From positions 992,001 through 1,056,000 of the forward strand of contig JALIZF010001920.1 of NCBI GenBank assembly GCA_029948255.1: a DNA stretch of 64,000 nt, read 5' to 3'. This stretch comes from Telmatactis stephensoni. Its lineage: Eukaryota; Cnidaria; Anthozoa; Actiniaria; Isophelliidae. Within the stretch, counting starts at the first letter, position 1; each line of letters starts with the position of its first letter. The position numbers and the translations under genes were made by a program. This document shows, in pieces, positions 8,121-19,400 of this stretch. The notes below the pieces were generated by a model. It saw only the letters and a program-made list of their open reading frames with translations, searched no databases and had not been told where the DNA came from.

Positions 8121-10869
8121 TCAGAAAATCTTCTCCTGATCTAAATATCCTTTCTCATCTGCATCTGTCCAATCATAGACAGAGATTTCTCTGAGACGAA
8201 TGTTCTTATCCTCTGTAAGAAGTTTTACAATGATCAGCTCTACACTCTCCAGGACCATACCACGGATAATTTTTGGAAAAGGGTGTATGCGTTTATGCCC
8301 AATAGAACTACCTTCCACTATTTGAACCATTTCATCTGTCCTGTATATGATGTTGTAGTTTTTTACTAACTGCCCGTAAACCTCAATGTCTTCCATAATT
8401 ACAATGGACCCATTTGTTACTTTGAATATATCTGGTATCTCTATTTTGAAAGTTTGTTTTAATTGGAGTTGCGGGTTGTTTTTTGTTAATATGCGGTTTT
8501 TGTAAAGTAGCTCTACGGCTTTGCCAAATGCCCGGTAAGCCTTGAGGTCTTTGTCGGGTACCAAACCGCGGTTATCGGGGTTTAGATTGAGAATGAGGTT
8601 GCAGCCTCTGCCAACACTTGTTAGATACTCTTGTAATAGTCTGAAGTGAAACAACGATAGTAGACCATTGATTAAATAAATGAATGAATGAATAAACAGA
8701 AGAAAAACAAACAGAAAGGTGGCTGAATGAATCAGTGAAGGAGGGAAGAAAGGAGGAAAAGAAGGAAGGAAGGAAGGGAAGGGAGGGAAAAGGGAGTGAG
8801 CTAGGTAGAGAGGGAGGAATGAAAAGAGCCAAAGAAAGCAGAGAAGTGTGGGAGGGAGGTAAAAGGATGAAAGGAAGGGTAAAAGGAAGAAAGAAAGGAT
8901 AAAAGGAAGAATTTTTTCGAAAGGAAGGAATGGATCGATTGACAAATCAACGATAAATCAGTGTGGAATATACTAGTAAATAGAAGACGAACGAACAAAC
9001 GAAGGATCGAACCGAATACTGACCGCTGTGGTGTTTTTACTTTGTGGTCTGTGTTCGGCTCCCAAAACCAATAATGCTCTCGTATCACAGTATCACAACT
9101 AGCAGGACAAAACTGCTTCCCTCGAGGGTCCCCTAAGTCCTTATCACCTATGAGAAATATAATCGTTTATTATGCAAAGCAAGAAAAAGGAATGTGAAAT
9201 AGAGGGTTAAATGAAATAATAAAAGAAAGAAGAGAAAAGGAAAAGAAAGAAAATTAAATTCATTGCATTTGAAATGATATGGTTGATTGCATTGCATTGG
9301 TTTTCGCCCCACAATTTTTAGGAATACATGAAGGGAACCGGCTTCATTAGCGGGACACCCTCGAGGCCAAAGAAAGTGTCCCCTTAATGGGGGTGTCGCC
9401 CTAAGCAGCGGTTAAAGCTTTGTGGAAATCTGAATTCTTTTAGGACTTTAAAAAGTGTCCCATTTGTAGAGGTTGACACGAGAAGTGTTGAAAGTCTTGA
9501 AATAACCCTTTCAGTAGGTGTCCCTAAGAAAAGGTTGAAACAATGTGGAAATACCCCTTTCGGAACTTGAAAAAAGTTCCCTTATTAAAGGTTGACGTAG
9601 TGAAAAGGGCGCGCTTAATAGAGGTGTACCAAACAGAGGCCACATCGAAATTGAATGTCGTACTCACAGTTTCCTCTCTTGACCGAGTACCAATTTGGTA
9701 AAGGTGCTACAGCATTCTCGTTTCCAACCCACCGCAGTCCTTGATTGCCAGCGAAGGACTTGCACTCATCACAAATTGTTTCGTTAGCTAGTGACCGCAT
9801 TAAAGGTCCAATAGCTGGATTTTTCTTTGGATTGGTGCCTGCATCGAACCAGAAGTAAAAAGGCTTTGCATACTTGGAATTTTTCCCTAAAAGTTCAGCT
9901 AACTGTTGAAGAACGATTTTATTGTAGTGCTGTTGGTCGTCGGGTTCTCTTGTCGTATAGTTCTCGACATCCATAAACCAGTTTTTATTCACACTATAGA
10001 AGTATCCATGTTGTAGTTTGGCTTTTTTACACGATTGAATAAAATCATCGGCAATATCGGCTTCCCCTTCCCGCCATTTTGTATTTTTGACAGAATAGTT
10101 GTAGGTCCCGGATGGCCAAAGAAGGAAGCCACTAAAGTGATCCAGCGTCAGTACTACAAATTTGGCGCCAAAACTTGAGGCCGCGCTCACCCATTGGTCA
10201 GTTGAGAAGTCACGTGGGTTGAATGTATCTGGCGAAACAACTTTACCTGTAGTATATTTATAGCATATTCAATCAGTAAGTTAAGATAAGATCAATCGTC
10301 ATCATTAGTGCATGAAAATACAGCCAGAATAGCCTTGTTTTTATGCGAGAAAAAACGAGGCTACTTCCCACTTGAGTCATTAATAATTCAAAATCAATAT
10401 GTATACGGTAAGAGTAATGAACTGAGTGGCATTTTACTATCAAGACAATTTGATAATGGTGGTGCTTTGATTGCATGGTGCGAAGAATAGAACAGTTTTG
10501 GTATGAGTGGGAAACCCTACAATGCCGTACCGTGACCATGTCAGTGCTGTGTTGTCTATAAATACATTTAAATTTTTTCCCATAACTGTGCCGTGCGGTG
10601 TCCGTGCTGTGTACACAGTCCTGCTCTATCGATGGATGTGGTGGTGACGATGATGAATTCAATGATGATGATGATGATGATGACAACTTACCACGCTTCA
10701 TGTATTTATTAAACGTCTGCATGTTAAAATGAATGACTGCTCCAACTTCGAAATCCAACCATTTTGCTTGACTAGCACTCGGCTTCGCAGGAAAAGAAGA
10801 TTTCGTTTCTGCCATAACAGCTTGGATAACAAGAATTAGGCCCCAAGCACTTGATAATGTTCTTTTCAT
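8121..10869 (-). CDS. Secreted alpha-L-fucosidase (GH29), four exons
   Basis: Exons 10692-10869, 9668-10246, 9024-9147 and 8121-8640 join in phase (donor of exon 3 is CAGCG|gtcagt) to 466 residues. Residues 1-20 (MKRTLSSAWGLILVIQAVMA) form a signal peptide, so the enzyme is lysosomal or secreted. Family blocks: WLDFEVGAVIHFNMQTF, then FGAKFVVLTLDHFSGFLLWP (the fucose-binding His region), then FYFWFDAGTN with the aspartate expected to be the nucleophile of GH29 retaining enzymes, then EYLTSVGRGCNLILNLNPDNRG near the end of the catalytic domain and a beta-rich tail. Overall it is closer to the plant/bacterial-type FUC1 subgroup than to human FUCA1, as judged by motif memory only. Intron 1 contains a hairpin MITE. 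Confidence 0.85.
8655..8960. repeat. Purine-rich GAAGGAAG/GGAAA low-complexity intron
   Basis: Irregular GGAAGGAAGG and GAAAGGA runs between fucosidase exons 3 and 4. Long minus-strand frames (FLPSFFSSFL) are translation of this tract. Confidence 0.8.
9300..9640. repeat. Degenerate 'GTGTCCCxTTAATAGAGGT' repeat
   Basis: The motifs GTGTCCCCTTAATGGGGGTG, GTGTCCCATTTGTAGAGGTT, GTGTCCCTAAGAAAAGGTT, GTTCCCTTATTAAAGGTTG and GCGCTTAATAGAGGTGTAC recur every 60-80 bp with diverged spacers (AAATACCCCTTTCGGAACTT). It lies in the intron between fucosidase exons 2 and 3. Confidence 0.6.
10488..10626. mobile_element. Hairpin MITE family H1, copy in fucosidase intron 1
   Basis: Diverged copy of the family defined best at 61952-62105: outer GGTATGAGTGGGAAAC, centre TTGTCTATAAATACATT, and repeated CGTG/CCGTG arms that fold on each other. 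Confidence 0.7.
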
Positions 10870-11417
10870 GTCGAATAATTAATTCCTCGCCTTTAGAAAA
10901 CTAATGAGCCCTCCTGATTTAAAAGAATGAGTAAATAATTCCGACTGCATGAGTTTGAATCTCCGATCTCTTACCGAGCACGTCACGAAAAATATCGCAT
11001 ATGTTTTGACGCACTCGTATGTAAATTATCCGTCAATATCCCGACATAAAGTTTTGATTTAAATAGAACGTCAGAATCCCCACTGCAAATAACAATGTAC
11101 TATAAATCAATTGAGCCTTTTGTTACAGCTTGTCTGCATGTCTTGTCAGTCACATTGATAAGATACAATACTGATCATTCAAGTGAGGAACTCGCAAAAA
11201 TGGATGAAAGAATAAAAAACGAAACAAATTTCTTTTAAAGCGATAAGAATCAATTAAATTTTACACGGTTCTCTGTTTAAGCAAGAAACCACTATGCAGC
11301 ACCTGTTCAATTGGCCGGTGGCCGTTCACACGAGATGACTATATGTCAGCTGTTTTTCACGCCAAATTGGGAATCAGGTTATATAACAGTCATTAATGAC
11401 ACTAAGCAATAAAATAG
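10870..11417. other. Intergenic region upstream of fucosidase
   Basis: Holds the presumed fucosidase promoter. No clear TATA box or other motif can be assigned; nothing else seen. Confidence 0.3.
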
Positions 11418-11568
11418 AGTAGAGCAGATTTCGTATGACTGTGAAAACGGCACCGCACGGTCACGGCACGGTTATGACAGGAATTTCAAATGTTTTTATA
11501 GACAACACGGCACTGACACGGTCACCGACACGGTGCGGTCCGTTTCGCACTCATACGAAATCTGCTGC
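11418..11568. mobile_element. Hairpin MITE family H1
   Basis: Begins AGAGCAGATTTCGTATGACT and ends with CATACGAAATCTGCT, its inverted repeat; centre TTTTTATAGACAACACGG. Arms rich in GGCACGGTCACGG. Confidence 0.85.
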
Positions 11569-11729
11569 ATATGCGTTGCGGTGATATTAAGGCTGGGAAT
11601 CAGTTGTAGATCATATACATTCTGTTGGTAGATTCAGCAGTCAACGGAAAGGCAATCGTGTGGAATTTCTTCAATTAAAACCGCATCTCTTTCAACTGGA
11701 AGTCTAGAATCATTTTCGAATAAAGGAGG

Positions 11730-11909
11730 CCAATAAGCCAGTTCGGAGTTTAAGAATCGTTTTCAGTGCGCATGCGATTTTATCCCGAACTTCTCACCTT
11801 CTTTTGTTTAAAACTTCTTTTGTTTTTAATCAAACAAAAGGTGAGAAATTCGGGATAAAATCGCATGCGCATAAGAAACGATTCTTAAACTCCGAACTGG
11901 CTTATTGGA
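11730..11909. mobile_element. Near-perfect long hairpin
   Basis: Left arm CCAATAAGCCAGTTCGGAGT... and right arm ...ACTCCGAACTGGCTTATTGG pair over about 80 bp, including GCATGCGATTTTATCCCGAA and its complement; the loop is TTTGTTTTTAATC. High arm identity indicates a recent insertion. Confidence 0.85.
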
Positions 11910-12269
11910 AATTATGTAGCAAGACTTGGACCAGTGCGCACACACTGGGCATGGGGACACAAACTCCTATTAATACAGTTGAAGTGAGAATAGAACAACG
12001 CTAACAAAGAATGTATGTTCGTTTCGGTACACTAAGAAAGACCTTGCATGAGGTACCTCCAGAATTACCCACGTGAACAGGGAAAACATTCAATTGTTTG
12101 CAATCAAAGACAAAGAACTACAACACCAAAGTGCCTTATAAACTATCAACATTCCTTAGCCTTTTATTATCATATACATTAATATATTTTAACTTTGTCT
12201 ATATTTTGAAATGTAATAAAAACATGATTCTTGCCTCGAAAGATAATCAACGAATCTAATCAACCACGA

Positions 12270-12595
12270 AAACAAATCGTGCGATGCATGTTGGAAAAAT
12301 AAGTTACGCAATGCATTTAGGGAAATAATTCTCGCTATGCATCTTGGGAAAATGAATCACGCAATGCATGTTGGGGGGAAATCACGCAATGCATGTTGGG
12401 AAAAAATCACGCAATGCATGTTGGGAAAAAATCACGCAATGCATGATAGGAAAATATATCATGCAATGTACGTCGGGAAATATCATACAGTGCACGCTGG
12501 GAAAATTAATCATACAATGCATATTGGGAAAATGAACTATGGAATGCATATCGGGAAACAAAATCATGCAATGCATGTCGGGAACTATACCACAA
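12270..12595 (+). repeat. Degenerate minisatellite with GCAATGCATGTTGGGAA core
   Basis: About a dozen units of 26-34 bp, each with a form of CACGCAATGCATGTTGGGAA and an A-rich spacer. Three central units (12385-12440) are almost identical, the outer ones diverged, the pattern expected of array growth from the centre. The core contains the palindrome ATGCAT. Confidence 0.9.
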
Positions 12596-12663
12596 TAAAT
12601 GTTAGAGGAACCCATGGTCAGTTTATCACGTGAGCAGGGCTCCGTTTCTCGAAAGACACGATA

Positions 12664-12871
12664 AATGCTGATTTACACGCTACGATTGTCGGCCCGACTT
12701 TTTTACAAGGTTTGTTCGGGAAAAGGAAGAATCGGCCCGATTCGCTGAGATCGGCTACAAATTTTTTCGTGTCGGGCCGATTTTTTGAAAGGAAAATCAA
12801 ATGAATTGGAGCGCAAAAACAATGGATTTCAAATCGGGCCGACGAATCGTGTTGTGTAAATTGGCCTTAAC
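12664..12871. mobile_element. MITE, ends ATTTACAC..CGATTGTCGGCCCGAC
   Basis: Left end GATTTACACGCTACGATTG, GTCGGCCCGAC; right end TCGGGCCGACGAATCGT then GTGTAAAT. Internal TCGGCCCGATT / TCGGGCCGATT also pair. No ORF. Confidence 0.75.
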
Positions 12872-13410
12872 TTAGCGAGCCCGAAATTTACGGGGGGGAA
12901 ATTACGTAAGTGCTTCAGCATCCGTAAAAACTTGCGCTTCGAGAAACACTCATGAACTTCATCAGGTAAGTTAACGTCCTCGTCAAGATATCGGACCTTT
13001 CGAAAAACTGGCGCCAATTGATATAAGATAAAACGCTCGGCTCAATGCAAGCATCAAGAAATAATTATCTATAATATAAAAAATTGCGCAGTCCTCGGCT
13101 CGTGTCCTTCGCGTGTGTAGCCGATTGTGAGGTATTGAAAATACATGAAATGACCAGCTTATGATAATAAGACAAGAGAGATTGTTAAAAAATAAACTCA
13201 GTTGGTACCAACAAGTGGTCGCCATGTTGAACGATTTCAAATACTTTTTGGGCTACCTGTGGTGCGAGCTAAAGTTACAGGTATGCTTCGAAATTGAAAT
13301 GAAACTTCAAACGAGGTCAAATTTGAATAGAATCGAAGCTTTGATCAATATAATTAGAATACCTAATCGTCTGTAATTACGTCTCTATATTCTATGGTAA
13401 GTTTTATAGC

Positions 13411-16400
13411 TTATTTAGATTTGAAGGGCTTTAGACGTTCAAGTTTGAGCTCCAAGCTGATGCGTCGTTCCATCACCTACAAAAAACGTTACAAGTTTAG
13501 CCATCAAACACGTTGTTTGGAGGAAAAGAGAAGTCCGGTTCACACTAGCGACACAATTATTACTGCCGGTTCACACTAGCGACATAAGCATAAGCAACAT
13601 ACGCAGGACTCAGTACTGCATGTATCACCGAGGTGTGAGAAAAGACAAGCACGCTAATGAGCAGTAACACTACTGAGTCTGCGTATGTTGCTTATGCTTA
13701 CGACGCTAGTGAACCAGCTTAAGCTGGAACTTCCTAAGCTGGATCATAAGCATAAGCATAAGCAACCATACGCAGACATCAGTAGTGGACTGCTCATTAG
13801 CGGTGCTATTGTCTTTTCTCACACGAGCAACATACACAGACTCGGTAATGTACTGCTCATTAGCAGTGCTTGTCTTTTCTCACACAAGCAACATACACAG
13901 ACTCAGTAATGTACTGTTCACTGTCAGTGGTTGTCTTTTCTCACACAAGCGGCATAAAGAGACTCAGTAATGTACTGCTCATTAGCAGTGCTTGTCTTTT
14001 CACACAAGCAACATACACAGACTCGGTAATGTACTGCTCATTAGCAGTGCTTGTCTTTTCTCACACAAGCAACATACACAGACTCAGTAATGTACTGTTC
14101 ACTGACAGTGCTTGTCTTTTCTCACACAAGCGGCATAAAGACTCAGTAATGTACCGCTCATTACCAGTGCTTGTGTTTTCCTATACTGAGTCTGTGCATG
14201 TTGCTTGCACTTATGCTTGCGTCTCTTGTGTACACCGGGTTTTAACGTATGACAACGGTACATACATGTCTAATATATTCTTCAACAGACAACACATATC
14301 TTGCGGTCTTTTCAGAATCAAGAATATATTATTTCAGTGTAGCATTTCTCCCTTCTCAAGCTGCTCATCGAACTAGCAACTCGTACACATGAAATGCTGT
14401 GTGATGATATAAAATTCAGAGTTAAGCCCCACTTGTTTACCTCTTTATTTTCTTGTTGCAGTTCACTGTTTAATCTGGACAACAATTTATTTGTATCTTT
14501 TAATTCACGTATGCTGTTCTGTAACTTTGACTCTTTGGTTAAAGGTCTGGCATACAAAATAAACCAAGATTATATACATTTCTTCTAAGAGAAGAGAAGA
14601 TTTGAATAGAAATAAAACCTGGTTCGTCTCTCTTACTCTCTCCTCCTGTCTCCAGACCTCTCCCTTCCTCTCTTCATCCAACCTACAGTCAATTTCCTCC
14701 CTTCCCCTTCCCTAGGTTCCAAAGGAAATTATTTCTCGAGAACCTAATGGCAAGCGAGAGGATCGGACCTTCAGGCTTCCTCCCCTTATCTTTCTCCTCT
14801 TATCCCTCGATCCCTCCCTGACCTCTTCTTTCTTCTCTTTGTACCATATCTCCCTTCCACCCCCTAGGTTCCAGAGGAAATTCTTCACGTAAACATGAGA
14901 AGCTAAAGAGCAAGAGGCCCCGACATTCCGGATTCTTCCCCTTATCTTTCCCCTCTTCCATCCCCCCCCCCCCCCCCCCCCCATCCCTCCCCCGGCTTCT
15001 CCTCTCTTCATCATTAGTGTCACGTCCTTTCCCTTTCTTAGGGTCCAGAGGAAATTATTTCGCGAAATCCTGATGGCAAGCGTAAAGAGCAAGAAGCACT
15101 GACCTTCAGGCCCCATCCCCTCCCCCCAACCTCATAACAGTAATTGACAAAATCAAGACACCATCATACGTACATGAAATTCACCACTTACTTGACAACA
15201 ACTTTGGGGGGTTCTGTTTTGAGCTTTCTTTCTTCGTTACCTTCTTTTTTAGTTGGTGTTTGAAGTTTTAATAGTTTTACAGGAGGAGAAACTGGCGGTT
15301 TCTAGAGGTCATTAACAGAAATTAAATCGTTAGAGTGAAGTGAGTCAAAAAGTTGAACGACATTAAAGTATCAGGAGCCATTCACGAACACCTTGCTGTA
15401 AAATTACAGAGAAATCGTTGCATTATGCTAACTTGGGTTTGATTTTTTCCCTGATCCCTCAATCAAACTTGAGTGTAGAGTTTATTCAAATCGGCAGCTA
15501 TTGACTTGCACGAAATTACGTAAGCTTTGACCCCAAAGATGACAGGGGGGTCGAGGATCGTCCCTCAGGAGTTACAGGGTTAAAGAAATCAGGAACTGTC
15601 CAGCCAGAAGGTATTTTGAGAAGAGAAACAAAGGCATCAAAGTCGTCTCAAGAGGGGATACGCACCCCCTGCAACCCTCCCATAAATCTCACTCCTGGAT
15701 GATTTGACGGTAGAAAAAATCTAACCAAAATTTTACAAAAATATAGGTAAATAACTGTCTGTTGGTAACTCAAAATAATTATAAAGTATGCATTTGATAA
15801 AAGGTTGATAAACAGAAAATAGATCAACATAATTCTCGTGAGTACAGCTCGACGCTTTCAGGGTAAAACACTTACAAGTTTAGGAACTGGTCGAGGCAAT
15901 GCTTCTTGGATCTTTGATGGTCCATTGGTTGTTCCTAAAGAAATAGCAACAAGTATTAATTAATTATATATACACTCTTTAATTTCCTAGAGGTGACTTC
16001 TATGTTTTCCTTTCATTTACAAAGATGTCCAATTTAAGATTTAATTCGGATAGATTTAATATAGGTATACACAGGAATATGGATGTACAAATGACGTCAA
16101 AATGTGATAAGAACGCAGCCAGATGACGTCAACTGTTGTTACTGCTGTTCTCACCACATTTTGATCCCTTCTCTGTTTCTATTAGAGTATAGACGCACAA
16201 AGAAATGGAGTCTATGTGTTATATATCAACCAATCAGAGCGCGCGTGAGACTTTTTGACGTCAACTGTGCATATGTATTGTTATCATACACGGTTCTCCA
16301 CCAATCAGAGCGCGTAATATACCAATGAATCTCATTTAAAAAATTTTTACCTTCTGAGGGTTGCGATGTTTTAGGCCAATAATCCTGTAAAAAGACATTG

Positions 16401-19400
16401 TAAACACAAGTTAACTTCCATCTCTGAAATTTTGAGTTCAGTCCCCATTGCTCATAGGTGAGTTGATTTATATTTCTATCTCATTTTTTCTTTTTCTCGT
16501 TTATTTATTTCTCTCTTTCTTTTCCCCTTTCTTACACGTACTCTGAACCAATCTTAGTTAAATTGATTAGAGCTGTTTTGAGATGCATGTGTAATAATAT
16601 ATTCTTTTTAAGACAACACGCATGCAATTATCTTTTCAAAATGAAGAATACATTACATCAATGTAGCATTTCTCCCTTCTCAAGCTGCTTATCAAAAAAG
16701 CAACTCGTACACATGAAATGCTAATAACAAAGTACAACAGTTTTTACATGAAAATGAAAACAGCACAGCACATTGTCAGGAATTTTAAATGTTTTTACAC
16801 GCTCCCTATTCGTATGAAAACTGCTCAAGTTCTCCCATTTCTTTACTTTAGCTTTATGGAGCCTCCTATAAGGGGGGGGGGGGGGGGGGTGTGGTAACTC
16901 GTTGTGGTCAATAACTTAACAATATCAACAATAAAAAGCGCTTTGTTTTCAAATTCAAGTGAGCCCAGTTTTTTATCAACACCTCATTTTTTCCAGTGTT
17001 TGGACTAGTCATTGAGGACTAATGGTAATCGATAACAGCTAGCTATCAATAACTATTCCCTAGTCTTAAAAAGCCCTCTTTTTTCACCCTTATTCATGTT
17101 CTTAGTAATAAGTGGATATATATCTAATATATAAATGTGGTTAATTTTTCAAATATTTTTCAATTTTTGGTTGTCCAGTTTCAAGTGGGAAGATCAGTAC
17201 AAACCTGGCCTTGATCAAGTGAAAGAGACCTTCTATGGGCACGCCCTTGGGATGGGACATCCATTTGAGATGTTCCTTGAGCTTGTGCCATCTCATTAGA
17301 TGTTCCTTGAGCTTTGACAAAATTCTCAAAATTACTGAAGTCTGGGGGTGTGGTAACTCGTTGTGGTCAATAACTTAACAATATCAACAATAAAAAGCGC
17401 TTTGTTTTCAAATTCAAGTGAGCCCAGTTTTTTATCAACACCTCATTTTTTCCAGTGTTTGGACTAGTCATTGAGGACTAATGGTAATCGATAACAGCTA
17501 GCTATCAATAACTATTCCCTAGTCTTAAAAAGCCCTCTTTTTTCACCCTTATTCATGTTCTTAGTAATAAGTGGATATATATCTAATATATAAATGTGGT
17601 TAATTTTTCAAATATTTTTCAATTTTTGGTTGTCCAGTTTCAAGTGGGAAGATCAGTACAAACCTGGCCTTGATCAAGTGAAAGAGACCTTCTATGGGCA
17701 CGCCCTTGGGATGGGACATCCATTTGAGATGTTCCTTGAGCTTGTTGCATCTCATTAGATGTTCCTTGAGCTTTGACAAAATTCTCAAAATTACTGAAGT
17801 CTGCAAAATTTTCCTCTTTGGGTAATTTTTTCTCGGGTTCTTGGTTTTCTTCTGTGGTTTGTGTAGTAGCTGTTTCGTCCTGTTCTTTCTTGTGTTCGTC
17901 CTTTAATGGAAGTGTAATTTCACCACTTTGACTAGTCTGTTATTCAAAGGGAAAAAGAATTTAAACAGGGTTTGTGCTGAGATACGCATTTAAAATTCCA
18001 GGAGAATTCCAGGAGTATTCAAGGACCCAAAAACGATTTTTCAAGGAGTAGTGTTACCCAGCTTTTTAATAATGGTTTTACTGAAATACTAGGACATCCT
18101 CTTACCTCATTTACATGTAAAAGAAAAATGTGAATTTTCTATATTTCCCAGCCCATTCAAGTCCTTTACATTTTTGTTCAAATTATAAATTCAAGGAGTT
18201 TTCAAGGAGTTTGAGCAGAATTTCTATAATTCAAGGGCTCTTCAAGCACCCTTAAAAATGGAAATGAAATTCAAGGAGTTTTTAAGGAGTTTAAGGAGTA
18301 GCATGAATTCTGTTAAAAAGTAGCCAGGATAATGGTTTGAGTGACTTTTCTGGTTTATTTATTTATTTTATTTTTTTCAAGTATTGTTCTGGTGCATGGA
18401 CCTTCCCTTGCCAGAATATTAATGCCTGGACATCAAAAAGTTACTTAGGTCGTTTTTACGGGCAACCCTCATATTGGATTAATTTCCCCACCCCTCCCCT
18501 GGTCAGAATAAATACTCACATGGCTTGACTGACTTGAGGTTGGAGATCCAAATGTACTAGCTGAAAGACAGTAATATTGACCCTAAGAAGGTACGACATT
18601 GAAAACTATCAATAACAATATTACAATACCTCGACTTTCTTTTGACTTGGCAGCAAACAGCTTGTTGAGATCCAAAGACGATGACCTTGAGTGGCCTTTC
18701 TTATTTCTTGGTGGTGGGGGAGGGGGTGGTTCCTTTTTACCATCTGAGCCTATACTACTATTAGTAGGGGTAGAGGTAGGGCTACTGTCACTACCAGTAG
18801 TGGGGGCAATTTCGTTCACATCCCCAGCAGATCTTGGTCTTTCACCTGATTTCTTGCTCAACCTTCGTGTCACTTGGGCGACATCAGGTAAGACAGTTTT
18901 AGGGGACTCCGACAGGGGAGTGCTGGGCGGGGTTGGCACTGTATTCTCATCTTGTGCCTCATCTTCAGGGAAAGAGGGGATAGGAATGGGTGTCGGCATT
19001 GTTTGCCCTGGTGACAATGGACGAGGCTCATCCTCATTATCTGAGTCTTTTTCAAAATCATCATCATCTGATTCTGCCGAGTCTGAATCTTTATCAGTTT
19101 TACTAGGAGTCCAGCCAGCAAATTTACCAGACGGGGGTGGTAGCAACTGTCCAGGTAGACTGTCCAGTAAGCTGAATTTTGCTATTGCCCGGGGTCTCTC
19201 AATACTGACTGTGTGTCCTGGACTTAGTGGCCGTCCTTGCTCAACAGAGGGCTTAGCTGCTGGCACTGAAGTCTTACGACTTATTTCTAAATGATGATCT
19301 TCATTGAGTGAAGTGTCTGAGAGTGAACGAGGTCTGGTGTCTTTAGTTTCACTTTTGGTATTGTCGATGGGTATAGGTTGGGATATGGAGTTGTCCTGTA

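Noticed and set aside
8655..8945. Extension of the last fucosidase exon into a Pro/Leu/Phe-rich reading
   Set aside because: This is the purine-rich intron; a clear acceptor at 8641 and phase match to exon 9024-9147 define the true exon.
10273..10691. Continuation of fucosidase exon 1 (Ser-rich and TDTARHS reading)
   Set aside because: Donor GTG|gtaag at 10692 and the hairpin MITE H1 show that it is intron.
12270..12595. CRISPR-like array
   Set aside because: Irregular unit length, diverged repeats and a eukaryotic context; it is a minisatellite.
12337..12633. 98-residue His/Met-rich repeat protein (HAMHVGK)
   Set aside because: Translation of the ATGCAT minisatellite; unit length varies and is not a multiple of three.
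14712..15116. 134-residue Gly/Arg-rich frame
   Set aside because: Runs through poly-C and a pyrimidine-rich tandem repeat; no conserved content.
17141..17806. Two near-identical small proteins ([17 protein letters not shown] type)
   Set aside because: Frame-shifted reading of the duplicated REPS exon; the true exon frame is fixed by phase on both sides.
18599..19294. 231-residue plus-strand frame
   Set aside because: Antisense shadow of the large REPS-like exon 18630-19395, with Gly/Ser/Val-rich reverse-complement composition.
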